This document shows, piece by piece, positions 20,909 through 31,302 of a DNA stretch of 64,000 bases. The stretch spans positions 1,736,001 through 1,800,000 of the forward strand of contig NZ_CP053939.1 of the NCBI RefSeq assembly GCF_013267835.1, written 5' to 3'. The DNA is from Neisseria mucosa (GTDB lineage: Bacteria > Pseudomonadota > Gammaproteobacteria > Burkholderiales > Neisseriaceae). The position numbers were made by a program, and so were the translations under genes. The notes beneath the pieces are model-generated. The model was not told the DNA's origin. It searched no databases and was given only the letters and a program-made list of their open reading frames with translations. How positions within the stretch are numbered: position 1 is the stretch's first letter; the number at the start of each line of letters is the position of its first letter.

Positions 20909-21955
20909 ATGCAGATTACCGACTTACTCGCGTTCGGCGTGAAAAACAAAGCCTCCGACCTCCATTTGAGTTCGGGCATTTCCCCTATGATACGCGTACA
21001 CGGCGACATCCGCCGCATCAACCTGCCCGAGATGAGCCCGGAAGAAGTCGGCACCATGATTACCTCGGTCATGAACGACCACCAGCGCAAGCTCTATCAA
21101 CAGGATTTTGAAGTCGATTTCTCATTTGAGCTGCCTAATGTTGCCCGTTTCCGTGTCAACGCCTTTATGACCGAACGCGGCCCGGCCGCCGTATTCCGTA
21201 CCATTCCGAGCACCGTCCTGACGCTGGAAGAATTACGTGCGCCGCGCATTTTCCAAAAAATTGCCGAAAATCCGCGCGGTTTGGTCTTGGTAACCGGCCC
21301 GACCGGTTCGGGTAAATCCACCACGCTGGCGGCGATGGTCAACTACATCAACGAAACCCAACCGGCCCACATTCTGACCATCGAAGACCCGATTGAGTTC
21401 GTCCATCAAAGCAAAAAAGCGCTCATCAACCAACGCGAGCTGCATCAGCACACCCACAGCTTCACCAACGCCCTGCGTTCCGCCCTGCGCGAAGACCCTG
21501 ACGTGATTCTGATCGGCGAGATGCGCGACCCTGAAACCATCTCCCTCGCCCTGACCGCCGCCGAAACCGGCCACTTGGTTTTCGGCACGCTGCACACGAC
21601 CGGCGCCGCCAAAACCATCGACCGTATTGTCGACGTATTCCCAGCCGGCGAAAAAGAAATCGTGCGCTCCATGTTGTCCGAATCCTTGCGCGCCATCATT
21701 TCCCAAACCCTGCTGAAAACCCGCGACGGCAACGGCCGCGTCGCCGCGCACGAAATCCTGATTTCCACACCGGCCGTGCGCAACCTCATCCGCGAAAACA
21801 AAATCGCCCAAATCAACGCCGCCCTCCAAACCGGTCAGGCCCACGGTATGCAAACCCTCGATCAAGCCCTGCAAACCCTTGTCCGCCAAGGCACCATCAG
21901 CCCCGAGATGGCACGCAGCAAAGCGCAAAACATCGAAAACCTCTCTGTTTTCTAA
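20909..21955 (+). CDS. pilT: Type IV pilus retraction ATPase PilT
   Basis: PilT is a hexameric ATPase that pulls pilus subunits back into the membrane; this drives twitching and DNA import. From ATG 20909 (348 residues) it shows the N-terminal PAS-like region with ASDLHLSSG, Walker A GPTGSGKST (130-138), the Asp box TIEDPIEF, Walker B region DPDVILIGEMRDPET, His box GHLVFGTLHT, and the PilT-specific AVRNLIRENK near the C-terminus, which is needed for retraction. The longer frame from 20840 lacks a start signal. Followed by pilU. Confidence 0.97.
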   Translation: MQITDLLAFGVKNKASDLHLSSGISPMIRVHGDIRRINLPEMSPEEVGTMITSVMNDHQRKLYQQDFEVDFSFELPNVARFRVNAFMTERGPAAVFRTIPSTVLTLEELRAPRIFQKIAENPRGLVLVTGPTGSGKSTTLAAMVNYINETQPAHILTIEDPIEFVHQSKKALINQRELHQHTHSFTNALRSALREDPDVILIGEMRDPETISLALTAAETGHLVFGTLHTTGAAKTIDRIVDVFPAGEKEIVRSMLSESLRAIISQTLLKTRDGNGRVAAHEILISTPAVRNLIRENKIAQINAALQTGQAHGMQTLDQALQTLVRQGTISPEMARSKAQNIENLSVF

Positions 21956-21964
21956 ACCATACTC

Positions 21965-22003
21965 AGGCCGTCTGAACCCCATCATCCCGTTTTCAGACGG
22001 CCT
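21965..22003 (+). terminator. DUS pair between pilT and pilU
   Basis: Inverted AG-DUS pair 10 bases after the pilT stop and about 40 bases before pilU; may reduce read-through into pilU. Confidence 0.65.
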
Positions 22004-22041
22004 TTGAGCCTGACCGAATACCCGTTTTAAAGAGAATCATC

Positions 22042-23271
22042 ATGAGCGACCTCGCCCCTCTGCACGACCTGTTAAGCGAAATGGTGCAAGCCTACTCACA
22101 AAAAAACCAAGCACCGCACATCCCCACACCGGCCGAAATCGGCACGCATCTTCACCCCCTGCTCGACCGCATGTGTGAAGAGGCCGAAAAACGCAACGCC
22201 TCCGACATCTTCATCAGCGCAGGCTTTCCCCCTGCCATCAAAGTCGGCGGCACCCTCACGCCCATGCCCCACAAGGCACTGACCGGCGCGGACACCGCCG
22301 CCATCGCCGAATCCACCATGAACCCCGACCAGCTCGAAGCCTTCAACCGCGACTGGGAAATCAACTATTCCGTCCAATCGCGCAGCAACACGCGCTACCG
22401 CGTCAACGCCTACCACGAACAAGGCCGCGTCGGCATGGTATTGCGCCGCGTCAGCCAAGACATTCCCGAGATGAAGACCCTCGGTTTGCCCGAAAAGCTC
22501 CAAGAGCTCGCTCTTGCACCGCGCGGCCTGCTAATCCTCGCCGGCCCGACCGGTTCGGGTAAATCCACCACCATGGCCTCCATGCTCAACTACCGCAACC
22601 AAAAGCTGCCCGGCCATATCGTTACCATCGAAGACCCCATCGAGTTTATCTACAAACCTTGCCGCAGCATCTTCACCCAGCGCGAAATCGGCATCGATAC
22701 CGACAACTGGAAAACCGCCGTTCAAAGCGCCATGCGTCAAGCACCCGACGTCGTCTGTATCGGCGAAGTCCGCAGCGAAGAAAGCATGGAATACGCCCTC
22801 CAACTGGCTCAAACCGGCCATCTGTGCGTTTTCACCATCCACGCCAGCACAGCCTCCCAAACCATCGAGCGCATCATCAACTTCTATCCGGAAGACCGCC
22901 GCCAACAGGTCTTGATGGATTTGGCGTTGAACCTCGTCGGCATCATCGGCCAACGCCTCGTCGTCAAGAAAAACCGCCAACGCACGGCCGTTACCGACCT
23001 CCTGCTCAACACTCCGGCCATGCAGGACCTGATTTTCAAAGGCGAATTGCTGGAAATCCGCGACCTGATGGCACGCTCCGGCAGCAACGGCATGCAGACG
23101 TTCGACCAGAATCTCTTCAATCTCTACGCACAAGGCCAAATCGAACTCAGCGAAGCCCTGCGCCAAGCGGTATCCGCCAACGATTTGCGCCTGCGCATTC
23201 AAATGCACGACGAGGGCAACAATACCGAGCGTCTCTACGACCGCATCAGCGACCTCAACCTGATGACCTGA
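22042..23271 (+). CDS. pilU: PilT-dependent accessory ATPase PilU
   Basis: The 409-residue PilT paralogue has an extra N-terminal stretch of about 40 residues, ASDIFISAGFPPAIKVGG, Walker A GPTGSGKST (about 168), TIEDPIEFI, DVVCIGEVRSEE and the His box GHLCVFTIHA. PilU works with PilT to retract pili under load. In Neisseria its loss alters pilus-related adhesion rather than abolishing retraction. AAAGAGAATC precedes the ATG. A DUS pair follows at 23288. Confidence 0.95.
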   Translation: MSDLAPLHDLLSEMVQAYSQKNQAPHIPTPAEIGTHLHPLLDRMCEEAEKRNASDIFISAGFPPAIKVGGTLTPMPHKALTGADTAAIAESTMNPDQLEAFNRDWEINYSVQSRSNTRYRVNAYHEQGRVGMVLRRVSQDIPEMKTLGLPEKLQELALAPRGLLILAGPTGSGKSTTMASMLNYRNQKLPGHIVTIEDPIEFIYKPCRSIFTQREIGIDTDNWKTAVQSAMRQAPDVVCIGEVRSEESMEYALQLAQTGHLCVFTIHASTASQTIERIINFYPEDRRQQVLMDLALNLVGIIGQRLVVKKNRQRTAVTDLLLNTPAMQDLIFKGELLEIRDLMARSGSNGMQTFDQNLFNLYAQGQIELSEALRQAVSANDLRLRIQMHDEGNNTERLYDRISDLNLMT

Positions 23272-23287
23272 TGACGCAGGCCAAACA

Positions 23288-23349
23288 AGGCCGTCTGAAC
23301 AGATGTGGAAACGAAATCAAGCATTTCGCCGTATCCGTTCAGACGGCCT
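23288..23349 (+). terminator. Widely spaced DUS pair after pilU
   Basis: Inverted AG-DUS pair with a loop of about 38 bases, 17 bases past the pilU stop. Confidence 0.5.
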
Positions 23350-23434
23350 TATCTCATTTAAAGCATTCTGAAACCGACTGAAAATCCTGTTAAAATCCAA
23401 TCATTCATCTCATAACAAATAAAACAACCCAATC

Positions 23435-25576
23435 ATGAACACCCCGCCGCTCAAACCTCTGATCATTGCCTCCCTACCCGTCTTCGCCAGCGTATTCATC
23501 GCCGCCACCCTCGTTTGGCACTTTAACACCCCCAAACTCGCCATGCCCTTCGTACTCGGCATTATTGCCGGCGGTTTGGTCGATTTGGACAACCGCCTCA
23601 CAGGCCGTCTGATAAACATCGTTATCACCGTCGCCCTGTTTACCCTCTCCTCACTGCTTGCCCAAAGCACCATCGGCACAGGCATTCCCTTCATCTTGGC
23701 TATGACCCTGATGACTTTCGGCTTCACCATCCTCGGCACCGTCGGCCTCAAATACCGTACCATCGCTTTCGGTGCGCTCGCCGTCGCCACCTACACCACG
23801 CTGACCTACACCCCCGAAAGCTACTGGCTGACCAATCCCGTCATGATTCTGCTGGGCACCGTCCTATACAGCGTCAACACCCTGATCTTCCAAATCATCC
23901 TGCCCCACCGCCCCGTCCAAGAAACCGTCGCCAACGCCTACGACGCACTCAGCAACTACTTCGATGCCAAAGCCGACTTTTTCGATCCCGACGAAGCCGC
24001 ATGGCTGGGCAACCGCCAAATCGACCTGGCCATGAGCAACACCGGCGTGATTACCGCCTTCAACCAATGCCGTGCCGCACTTTTCTACCGATTACGCGGC
24101 CAACACCGCCATCCGCGCACCGCCAAAATGCTGCGCTACTACCTCAGCGCGCAAGACATGCACGAACGCATCAGCTCCGCCCACGTCGATTACAGCGAAA
24201 TGGCCGAGCAGCTCAAAAACACCGACCTCATCTTCCGCATCCGCCGCCTGCTCGAAATGCAGGGTCAGGCGTGCCGCAACATTGCCGCCACCCTGCGCAA
24301 CAACAAACCCTACGCATACAGCAAACGCCTCGGCCGCGCCATGGAAGGCTGCCGCCAATCCCTCGGCCATTTTGCCGAAACCCACGCCGACAATGCCAAC
24401 CTCCACAATATCCGCCGCCTGCTCGACAACCTCAGCAGCGTCGATTACCAACTGCGGCAACTGCAAAACGATGCGTCCCTTGCCGAAAACGACAACACCG
24501 ACACCCGCATCGCCGCCCTTGAAAACACCAAGTTCCGCAACATCGGCGAGACCGTCCTCAGCCAGCTCAATTTCGAATCCGGCGTCTTCCGCCATGCCAC
24601 CCGCCTCTCCATCGTCGTGGCCGCGGCCTGCATCATCGTCGAAATCCTCCATCTCAACCTCGGCTACTGGATTCTGCTGACCGCCCTCTTTGTCTGCCAG
24701 CCCAACTACACCGCCACCAAAAGCCGCGTGTACCAACGTATAGCCGGCACGATTCTCGGCGTGATTGTCGGTTCGCTCGTCCCCTACTTCACCCCGTCCG
24801 TTGAAACCAAACTCTGGATTGTCATCGCCAGCACCACCCTGTTCTTCATGACCCGAAGCTACAAATACAGCTTCTCCACCTTCTTCATCACCATCCAAGC
24901 CCTGACCAGCCTCTCGCTTGCTGGTTTGGACGTGTACCACGCCATGCCCATCCGCATCATCGACACCATCGTCGGTTCCGTTATCGCATGGGCCGCCGCC
25001 ACCTACCTCTGGCCCGATTGGCGTTACCTCACCCTCAGCCACACAGCCGCCCAGACCATCACTGCCAACGGCCGCTATCTCGACGCCATCCTCGACCAGC
25101 TGCAAAACGGCAGCCGCGACGATGTCGACTACCGCCTCACCCGACGCCAAGCCCACGAAAGCACCGCCGCCCTCAGCAGCACCTTATCCGACATGAGCAG
25201 CAACCCGAAAAAATACCAAGACCGCCTGCAAGACGGTTTTACCCTGCTCAAAACCAGCTATGCGCTGACCGGCCACATTTCTGCGCTCGGCGCATACCGT
25301 GACCAGGTTCATCACGACGGCAGCGATACCTTCGCCCCATATGCCCGCCTGACCCACCACATCGCCGAACTCCTCAAACAAATGCCGCAGACCGAACCGG
25401 CCACCTTCGATGCAAGCATCGAAGCCATCCGACAGGAGTTTGCCGATTTGGAACAGACCGACAAAGAGCAGTCCCAACAAAACCAAATCCTCAAACACCA
25501 GCTCGACCTCATCATCCGCCAGCTTGCACCGTGTTATCAGGCATTGCACAGACAGTCGGATACGCAAACCGCCTAA
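23435..25576 (+). CDS. FUSC/YccS-family inner membrane protein
   Basis: The 713-residue protein has the duplicated layout of the FUSC/YccS-YhfK family. An N-terminal block of membrane helices (about 8-155) is followed by a long cytoplasmic, mostly helical domain (about 160-385). A second membrane block (about 390-530) contains GYWILLTALFVCQPNYTATKSRVYQRIAGTILG, and a second cytoplasmic domain reaches the C-terminus. Relatives are putative aromatic-acid or osmolyte exporters; the substrate is unknown. It is transcribed alone, with a DUS terminator downstream. Confidence 0.88.
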   Translation: MNTPPLKPLIIASLPVFASVFIAATLVWHFNTPKLAMPFVLGIIAGGLVDLDNRLTGRLINIVITVALFTLSSLLAQSTIGTGIPFILAMTLMTFGFTILGTVGLKYRTIAFGALAVATYTTLTYTPESYWLTNPVMILLGTVLYSVNTLIFQIILPHRPVQETVANAYDALSNYFDAKADFFDPDEAAWLGNRQIDLAMSNTGVITAFNQCRAALFYRLRGQHRHPRTAKMLRYYLSAQDMHERISSAHVDYSEMAEQLKNTDLIFRIRRLLEMQGQACRNIAATLRNNKPYAYSKRLGRAMEGCRQSLGHFAETHADNANLHNIRRLLDNLSSVDYQLRQLQNDASLAENDNTDTRIAALENTKFRNIGETVLSQLNFESGVFRHATRLSIVVAAACIIVEILHLNLGYWILLTALFVCQPNYTATKSRVYQRIAGTILGVIVGSLVPYFTPSVETKLWIVIASTTLFFMTRSYKYSFSTFFITIQALTSLSLAGLDVYHAMPIRIIDTIVGSVIAWAAATYLWPDWRYLTLSHTAAQTITANGRYLDAILDQLQNGSRDDVDYRLTRRQAHESTAALSSTLSDMSSNPKKYQDRLQDGFTLLKTSYALTGHISALGAYRDQVHHDGSDTFAPYARLTHHIAELLKQMPQTEPATFDASIEAIRQEFADLEQTDKEQSQQNQILKHQLDLIIRQLAPCYQALHRQSDTQTA

Positions 25577-25605
25577 ACCGATAACACATTTCAACAAAAT
25601 AAATA

Positions 25606-25643
25606 AGGCCGTCTGAAACCTGATTCCAGATTTCAGACGGCCT
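25606..25643. terminator. DUS hairpin between convergent genes
   Basis: Inverted AG-DUS pair (25606-25617 / 25632-25643) serving the FUSC gene and the convergent pgk gene. Confidence 0.75.
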
Positions 25644-25670
25644 TTATTCAGCCATCAAGATTAAAACCGA

Positions 25671-26849
25671 TTATGCGCCGCGTTTTTCCAAAGCGGCTAC
25701 GGCAGGCAACTCTTTGCCTTCCAAGAATTCGAGGAACGCGCCGCCGCCGGTGGAGATGTAGCTGATTTGGTCGGTCACGCCGAATTTGGCAATCGCCGCC
25801 AAAGTGTCGCCGCCGCCGGCAATCGAGAACGCATCGCTTTGGGCAATCGCTTCGGCCAATACTTTGGTACCGCCGGCAAATTGGTCAAACTCAAACACGC
25901 CGACCGGGCCGTTCCATACGACAGTGCCTGCGGCTTTGAGCAGCTCGGCCAAAGCAGCGGCGGATTTCGGGCCGATGTCCAAAATCATGTCGTCTTCGGC
26001 AACGTCGGCAATGTCTTTCACCACAGCTTCCGCATCGGCGGCAAAGGCTTTAGCGACAACCACATCGGTCGGTAGCGGAACAGAGCCGCCTTTGGCCGCC
26101 ATTTTCGCCATGATTTTTTTGGATTCTTCCACCAAATCGTGTTCGGCCAAAGATTTGCCGATGGCTTTGCCTTCTGCCAGTAAGAATGTGTTGGCAATAC
26201 CGCCACCGACGATGAGTTGGTCGACTTTGTCGGCCAAAGATTCGAGGATGGTCAGTTTGGTGGACACTTTGCTGCCGGCAACGATGGCAACCATCGGATG
26301 AGCCGGTTGTTTCAGGGCTTTGCCCAAAGCGTCGAGTTCGCCCGCCATCAACACGCCTGCGCAGGCAACCGGTGCGGCTTGGGCAACGGCTTCAGTCGAA
26401 GCTTGGGCGCGGTGGGCGGTACCGAACGCGTCATTGACGAACACATCGCACAAAGAAGCGTAGGCTTTGCCCAGCTCCAAGTCGTTTTTCTTCTCGCCTT
26501 TGTTGATGCGCACGTTTTGCAACATCACGACATCACCGGCGTTCAAAGTCGGTTTATTTTCACGCCAGTCGTTCAATACTTTCACGTCTTTGCCCAACAG
26601 TTTGCCCAAATGCGCGGCAACAGGCGCTACATCGTCTTCAGGATGGAATTCGCCTTCGGTCGGACGGCCGAGGTGGGTCATCACGATCACAGACGCGCCG
26701 TTGTCCAAGCAGTATTTGATGGATGCGAGCGAAGCACGGATACGGGTGTCATCGCTGATGTTGCCGTCTTTGAACGGTACGTTCATATCGGCGCGGATCA
26801 GAACGGTTTTGCCTTGAACATTTTGTTCGGTCAGTTTCAAAAATGCCAT
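25671..26849 (-). CDS. pgk: Phosphoglycerate kinase
   Basis: Transfers phosphate from 1,3-bisphosphoglycerate to ADP in glycolysis. From ATG 26849 (AAGGAATC upstream) the protein has 392 residues beginning [25 protein letters not shown] (RADMNVP signature). Also visible: [16 protein letters not shown]-type [15 protein letters not shown], the hinge region [30 protein letters not shown] and the C-terminal [23 protein letters not shown]. The long open extension to 27029 has no ribosome site. Confidence 0.96.
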   Translation of the reverse strand: MAFLKLTEQNVQGKTVLIRADMNVPFKDGNISDDTRIRASLASIKYCLDNGASVIVMTHLGRPTEGEFHPEDDVAPVAAHLGKLLGKDVKVLNDWRENKPTLNAGDVVMLQNVRINKGEKKNDLELGKAYASLCDVFVNDAFGTAHRAQASTEAVAQAAPVACAGVLMAGELDALGKALKQPAHPMVAIVAGSKVSTKLTILESLADKVDQLIVGGGIANTFLLAEGKAIGKSLAEHDLVEESKKIMAKMAAKGGSVPLPTDVVVAKAFAADAEAVVKDIADVAEDDMILDIGPKSAAALAELLKAAGTVVWNGPVGVFEFDQFAGGTKVLAEAIAQSDAFSIAGGGDTLAAIAKFGVTDQISYISTGGGAFLEFLEGKELPAVAALEKRGA

Positions 26850-27044
26850 GATGATTCCTTTGTGATGGTTGGGAACGGGAATGTTTGGGATTATCCGCGA
26901 ATGAGGCGCGACGGTAAAGATTGGCAACGGCCGCGCTTGATGTGAATCAGCAGATAAAGCCGCAGGCCGTCTGAAACATTCGGCCAATCTTTGCAGATTT
27001 TCCGCTATACTTTGGCGATTGATTTTCATTTTACGGATTAAACC

Positions 27045-28394
27045 ATGTTACGCCGAATTGCTTTAATGCTTGCCTTCGCGCTGCCTGCCGCCTCATGGGC
27101 GCAGACGCTTTCTGAAACCCTGCCCAACGGTCTGAAAATCATCGTCAAAGAAGACCACCGCGCGCCTGTGGCCGTTTCGCAGATTTGGTACAAAATCGGC
27201 AGCGTGGATGAAAAACCGGGCAAAAGCGGCCTGAGCCACGCTTTGGAACACATGATGTTTAAAGGCACGAAAGACGTCCCCTCCGGCGAGTTCAACCGCC
27301 GCGTGTCCGAGCTGGGCGGGCAAAACAACGCCTACACCAACCGCAATGAAACGGTGTATTACGAAAACGTCGCCGCCGCCAACCTGCCCGAGATTCTGAA
27401 GCTCGAAGCCGACCGCATGCACAACCTCAACTTCAGCGACAAAGAATTCCTCAACGAGATGAACGTCATCCGCGAAGAACGCCGCCAACGCACGGAAGAC
27501 ACGGCCGACGGTAAAATGTGGGAGCAAGCCTATCTTGCCGCCTTTACCCAACCGTCCATGCGCGCCTCCGTCATCGGCTACATGAAAGATTTGCACACCC
27601 TAAAAGCCGACGACCTGCGCGCGTGGTACAAACAATATTACGCGCCCAACAATGCCGTATTGGTCATTGTCGGCGATGTCGATGCCAAACAAACGCTTCA
27701 GACGGCCGCCAAACTCTTTGGCGATATTCCGGCCAAAGCCCAGCCGCCGCGCAACAAGCTCCATACCGAACCCTATTTGCGCAAGCCTGTTACGGTCAAA
27801 GCCACTTCTCCGGTTACACACCAGCCGCTGATTGCCATCAACTTCCGTGTACCGAAACTCCAAAAACTCGATGACACGATGCCTTTCGCCCTCGACATCC
27901 TCTCCGATATTTTGGCAGGCAACGCGTCCAGCCGTTTTGATAAAAACCTCGTGCGCGGCAAGCAAACCGCATTGAGCGCAGGAACGCATTACGACATCAT
28001 CAGCCGAGAGATGCCGCTGTTCAGCGTCATAGCCATGCCTGCCGAAGGCGTGAAAACCGATACTCTGATTGCCCAGCTGCGCCAAGAAATCAAAGACATT
28101 GCCGACCACGGCGTTTCAGAAGAAGAATTGCAGCGCGTCAAAACCCAAGCAGCGGTCAACGAAATCTACGCCAAAGACTCCATGTCTTCCCAAGCCTCCA
28201 TGATGGGCCGCCTCGAAGCGCGCGGTTTCCAATATACCGACGAACAAGAAATCCACCGCCGCCTACAGGCCGTCAGCGCACAAGAAGTACAGGCCGCCGC
28301 CCGGATGTTGACCGACGAGCGCATGAGTACCGTCATCATCGAGCCACAAAAAACAGCCGCCGCACCAAGCAAAAAAGCTGCCAAACGCCGATAA
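27045..28394 (+). CDS. M16-family zinc metallopeptidase, catalytic partner
   Basis: The 449-residue exported protein has a signal peptide of about 19 residues (ending SWA) and an inverted zinc-binding motif HALEH (His65, Glu68, His69), with the distal Glu expected in [11 protein letters not shown] about 76 residues further on. Two M16 half-domains are visible, the second with the R/Y pair region typical of the family. It ends in a Lys-rich tail. The downstream gene is a second M16 protein without the zinc motif; such pairs act as catalytic/non-catalytic heterodimers. Located in the periplasm; substrates are unknown. Confidence 0.9.
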   Translation: MLRRIALMLAFALPAASWAQTLSETLPNGLKIIVKEDHRAPVAVSQIWYKIGSVDEKPGKSGLSHALEHMMFKGTKDVPSGEFNRRVSELGGQNNAYTNRNETVYYENVAAANLPEILKLEADRMHNLNFSDKEFLNEMNVIREERRQRTEDTADGKMWEQAYLAAFTQPSMRASVIGYMKDLHTLKADDLRAWYKQYYAPNNAVLVIVGDVDAKQTLQTAAKLFGDIPAKAQPPRNKLHTEPYLRKPVTVKATSPVTHQPLIAINFRVPKLQKLDDTMPFALDILSDILAGNASSRFDKNLVRGKQTALSAGTHYDIISREMPLFSVIAMPAEGVKTDTLIAQLRQEIKDIADHGVSEEELQRVKTQAAVNEIYAKDSMSSQASMMGRLEARGFQYTDEQEIHRRLQAVSAQEVQAAARMLTDERMSTVIIEPQKTAAAPSKKAAKRR

Positions 28395-28399
28395 ACATC

Positions 28400-28435
28400 A
28401 GGCCGTCTGAAAGCCCATATCCTTTCAGACGGCCC
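28400..28435 (+). terminator. DUS pair between the two M16 genes
   Basis: Inverted DUS pair (second arm ends GGCCC rather than GGCCT) in the 58-base gap; partial terminator at most if the genes are cotranscribed. Confidence 0.5.
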
Positions 28436-28452
28436 TAACAGAAAGCCACAAC

Positions 28453-29751
28453 ATGAAACCCACCCTGCTCGCCCTTGCCCTACTCCTGCCCTTAAGCGTC
28501 CAAGCCGCCACCGACATCCAACGCTGGCGCAACCGCGACGGTACCCAAATCCTCCTTGTCGAACGCCACGAAAACCCCATCATCGACCTTGAAGTCAGCT
28601 TCAAGGGCGCAGGCAGCGTCGCCAATCCGGACGGCAAAAGCCAAGTTGCCGAATTTACCGCCGCCCTCCTGACCGACGGCACCCAAGAGCTGGACGAAGA
28701 AGCCTTCAATGCCGAAGCCGACAACATCGGCGCACAAATCAGCAGCGACAGCAATGCCGAAAGCGCGTCCGCAGGCTTCCGCAGCCTCAGCAAAGCCGAC
28801 ATCCGCGACAAAGCCGCCAACTTGCTCAACCACTCGCTGACCCGTCCGCGCTTTGACGAAGCCGTTTTCCGCCGCCGTCAAACCCAATCCATTACCGGCT
28901 TGCAACAACAAGAAACCACCCCCGACTACACCGCCACGCGCGAACTGACCAAACTCATCTACCCGAAACACCCCTACGGCAGCGGCGCAAACATAACCGT
29001 TGACAGCCTCAAACGCGTCAACCTCGACGACATCCGCGCCTTCCACCGTACCCACTACGGCAAAGACAACGCCATCGTCGCCATCGTCGGCGACCTCAAC
29101 CGCAAACAGGCAGAGCAACTGGTCGATCGCGTCCTCAAAGACCTGCCGGCCAAAGCCACCGCAACCCACGCCATCCCGCCCGTTCCCAAACAAACCGCCC
29201 AACGCCGCGACATCCCCTTTGCCGGCACACAAGCACAAGTCCTGCTCGGCACCTCCCTCATCAAACGCCACGACCCCGACTATTACGCCCTCGTTGCCGG
29301 TAACTACATCCTCGGCGGTGGCGGTTTCGACAGCCGCCTCATGAAAGTTTTGCGCGACCAACACGGCTACACCTACGGCGTATACAGCAGCCTCGCCCCG
29401 GCGACAGAAGAAGGCACGTTTGCCGTTTCCTACTCCACCCAAAAGAAAAACACCAAAGCCTCACTGGCCGACACCCAAGCCGTCATCGAACAGTTTATCG
29501 CCGAAGGCCCGACCGAAGCCGAACTGAAACAGGCCAAAGCCAACATCGTCGGCAGCTTCCCCCTGCGCTACGACTCCAACGACAAACTGCTTAACTACCT
29601 GAGCCTGATCGGCCTCTACGACCTGCCCAACGACTACTTGGAAGCCTACCCCAAAGCCATCAACAGCCTGACCGTCGAACAAGTCCGCGACGCATGGCAA
29701 CGCCGCGTCAAATTCAAAGACCTCAACACCGTCGTTGTCGGCGCAGAATAA
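28453..29751 (+). CDS. M16-family peptidase-like protein, zinc site absent
   Basis: The 432-residue exported protein has a signal peptide MKPTLLALALLLPLSVQA. It aligns with M16 peptidases (FKGAGSVANPDGKSQVAEFTAALLTDGT), but the HxxEH motif is replaced by a QVAEF-like sequence, so it should not bind zinc there. The C-terminal half keeps the substrate-binding GGGGFDSRLMKVLRDQHGYTYGVYSSL with the R/Y pair. It is likely the structural partner of the preceding protease, as in the two-subunit mitochondrial and bacterial M16B enzymes. Confidence 0.88.
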   Translation: MKPTLLALALLLPLSVQAATDIQRWRNRDGTQILLVERHENPIIDLEVSFKGAGSVANPDGKSQVAEFTAALLTDGTQELDEEAFNAEADNIGAQISSDSNAESASAGFRSLSKADIRDKAANLLNHSLTRPRFDEAVFRRRQTQSITGLQQQETTPDYTATRELTKLIYPKHPYGSGANITVDSLKRVNLDDIRAFHRTHYGKDNAIVAIVGDLNRKQAEQLVDRVLKDLPAKATATHAIPPVPKQTAQRRDIPFAGTQAQVLLGTSLIKRHDPDYYALVAGNYILGGGGFDSRLMKVLRDQHGYTYGVYSSLAPATEEGTFAVSYSTQKKNTKASLADTQAVIEQFIAEGPTEAELKQAKANIVGSFPLRYDSNDKLLNYLSLIGLYDLPNDYLEAYPKAINSLTVEQVRDAWQRRVKFKDLNTVVVGAE

Positions 29752-29767
29752 AACGCTTTAAAACAAC

Positions 29768-29805
29768 AGGCCGTCTGAAACCTTGAAATAGGTTTCAGAC
29801 GGCCT
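29768..29805 (+). terminator. DUS hairpin after the M16 pair
   Basis: Inverted AG-DUS pair (29768-29779 / 29794-29805), 16 bases past the stop; marks the left border of the accessory cassette. Confidence 0.75.
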
Positions 29806-29889
29806 TTAGCTTTGTTTAAAATCAATCAAACCATTTGTAGATAATTGGTAGAATTTAAGTCCCCTTTTTACATTTTCTTTTGATTTTAC

Positions 29890-31272
29890 TTAAGAAATCC
29901 TCGCTCCATGTGATTGGGATTGCACGATTTGTTTTTGTTGCTCCTCATATTCAATTCGTTGTGCCGTTTGCTGAATTTGGCTCAGGCTTTCCTCTACCGG
30001 CGTCTTAGCCGCTTCCCACATATCTACAGAAGCCATTATTAATCCGGGGGCTCTGTGTCCGACCGAGACTTTCCCATTATCGTTAATATTGATTAAAGAC
30101 ACACCACTCATCTTGTTTTTATAAGCCACTGAAGCTAACGACATCGCAATATTGTCCAAACTATTTGCATCGTAAGCGATGTTTTTCTGGGCACAAAAAT
30201 CAGCAAAAATCTGTTTCCCTTGATGATAGATTTTTTGGGCGTTTTGCGGCATATCCTCAATAGTTAAAGCCGTTGGTTTATCAATATCCGCCGCGTATTG
30301 ATCGCGTTCATCCCTTTCATCCAAAGACATCATATTTGGATCTTTTTCGATAAGGTCACGGGTTTTTTGGTACATTTCGTTGGCATTCTGCTCAATGTCT
30401 CGCCAACGCCCCAGCAGGCTTTTATCATATAAGGCTGGTGATTTTTTCAGCTTATTAAATAACCCTCCTCCTTGACGAAACAGAAGAATACCTGTTTCTT
30501 CCATCAGAATATCTGGTTTTTCTTGGTTCGATTTCTCCGATTGGAGTCTTTTGAAGTCCTTATCCGTAATATTGACAAACGGCAGCTTGTCGGTATCGGT
30601 ATAGACAAGGGGTACAGACCTGCCTATACCTTTCGGATCAATAGCTTTCTTGAACCCCGCGTTTGCCGTATCTACCATCATTTTTAACATCCTGCCCGAA
30701 GCGTCTTGGGAAGATGAACCGCCGATAAAATCGAAGTTGTCGTCTTTGGGCGTGATTCTGAGGTTGCGAATTTCGCGGCTGCCGTCCGGACGGACGAAGA
30801 ATTGGAGCTTTCTAAGATCATCAGGTGTAACAACTACTTGTGTTGAACCGAAGATAAAAGCACGTTCGACGTAGTCTGAAGATGAAGTGTCGATTCCGTA
30901 TTGAGAAACAGCGACAGTAAAACCATTTCCTGGAGTCGTACTGTAGAAACCATTTTTCCAACTGTTAAATCTCTCTACCCCATAGATTTTATTACCAATC
31001 TCATCGAAAGAATAAGGTGTATTTCTTGCAGGTAAATTCGAGGCTTTAAAAAAATTCTCAAACATCTTGAAATCTGCTGCCGTGGCATATCTGCCTGCAC
31101 CATTCTTCATATAGTCGGTTGCGTCAATTTTTACTGGTGTACGATTAGCTGATGTTATCGATATTCCCATATCTTCTCTTTTGGGTGGTATCGGGCTGTT
31201 CCACAAATATTGGGATAAAATTCTATCTACTGTAACATCGGATACAGCTAAAGATTTTTGGTTATCTGGCAT
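29890..31272 (-). CDS. Putative type IV secretion killing effector with XVIPCD-like C-terminus
   Basis: The 460-residue protein has no signal peptide. The last 110 or so residues fit my memory of the XVIPCD, the VirD4-binding signal of bacteria-killing T4SS effectors: SLDNIAMSLASVAYKNKMSGVSL, then a segment ending PGLIMASVDM, then WEAAKTPVEESLSQIQQ, closing in a Gln-rich tail. The N-terminal 330 residues match no fold I know; landmarks are FIFGSTQVVV, a hydrophobic-basic LRKLQFFVRPDG and DNFDFIGGSSS. It starts 30 bases after the gene for a membrane-anchored partner, as in effector/immunity pairs. GAGGAG precedes the ATG. Base composition is more AT-rich than the core neighbours. Function is inferred. 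Confidence 0.6.
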   Translation of the reverse strand: MPDNQKSLAVSDVTVDRILSQYLWNSPIPPKREDMGISITSANRTPVKIDATDYMKNGAGRYATAADFKMFENFFKASNLPARNTPYSFDEIGNKIYGVERFNSWKNGFYSTTPGNGFTVAVSQYGIDTSSSDYVERAFIFGSTQVVVTPDDLRKLQFFVRPDGSREIRNLRITPKDDNFDFIGGSSSQDASGRMLKMMVDTANAGFKKAIDPKGIGRSVPLVYTDTDKLPFVNITDKDFKRLQSEKSNQEKPDILMEETGILLFRQGGGLFNKLKKSPALYDKSLLGRWRDIEQNANEMYQKTRDLIEKDPNMMSLDERDERDQYAADIDKPTALTIEDMPQNAQKIYHQGKQIFADFCAQKNIAYDANSLDNIAMSLASVAYKNKMSGVSLININDNGKVSVGHRAPGLIMASVDMWEAAKTPVEESLSQIQQTAQRIEYEEQQKQIVQSQSHGARIS

Positions 31273-31302
31273 GATAATGTTGCTCCTCGTTAAGAAGATA
31301 AG

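Noticed and set aside
24092..25156. 354-codon minus-strand ORF inside the FUSC gene, and similar ones opposite pyk, fadL, asd and dinG
   Set aside because: All are antisense frames within well-supported genes; no ribosome sites or recognisable motifs.
26850..27029. N-terminal extension of Pgk by 60 residues
   Set aside because: No ribosome site at 27029, strong AAGGAATC site at the internal ATG, and the extension does not resemble any Pgk.
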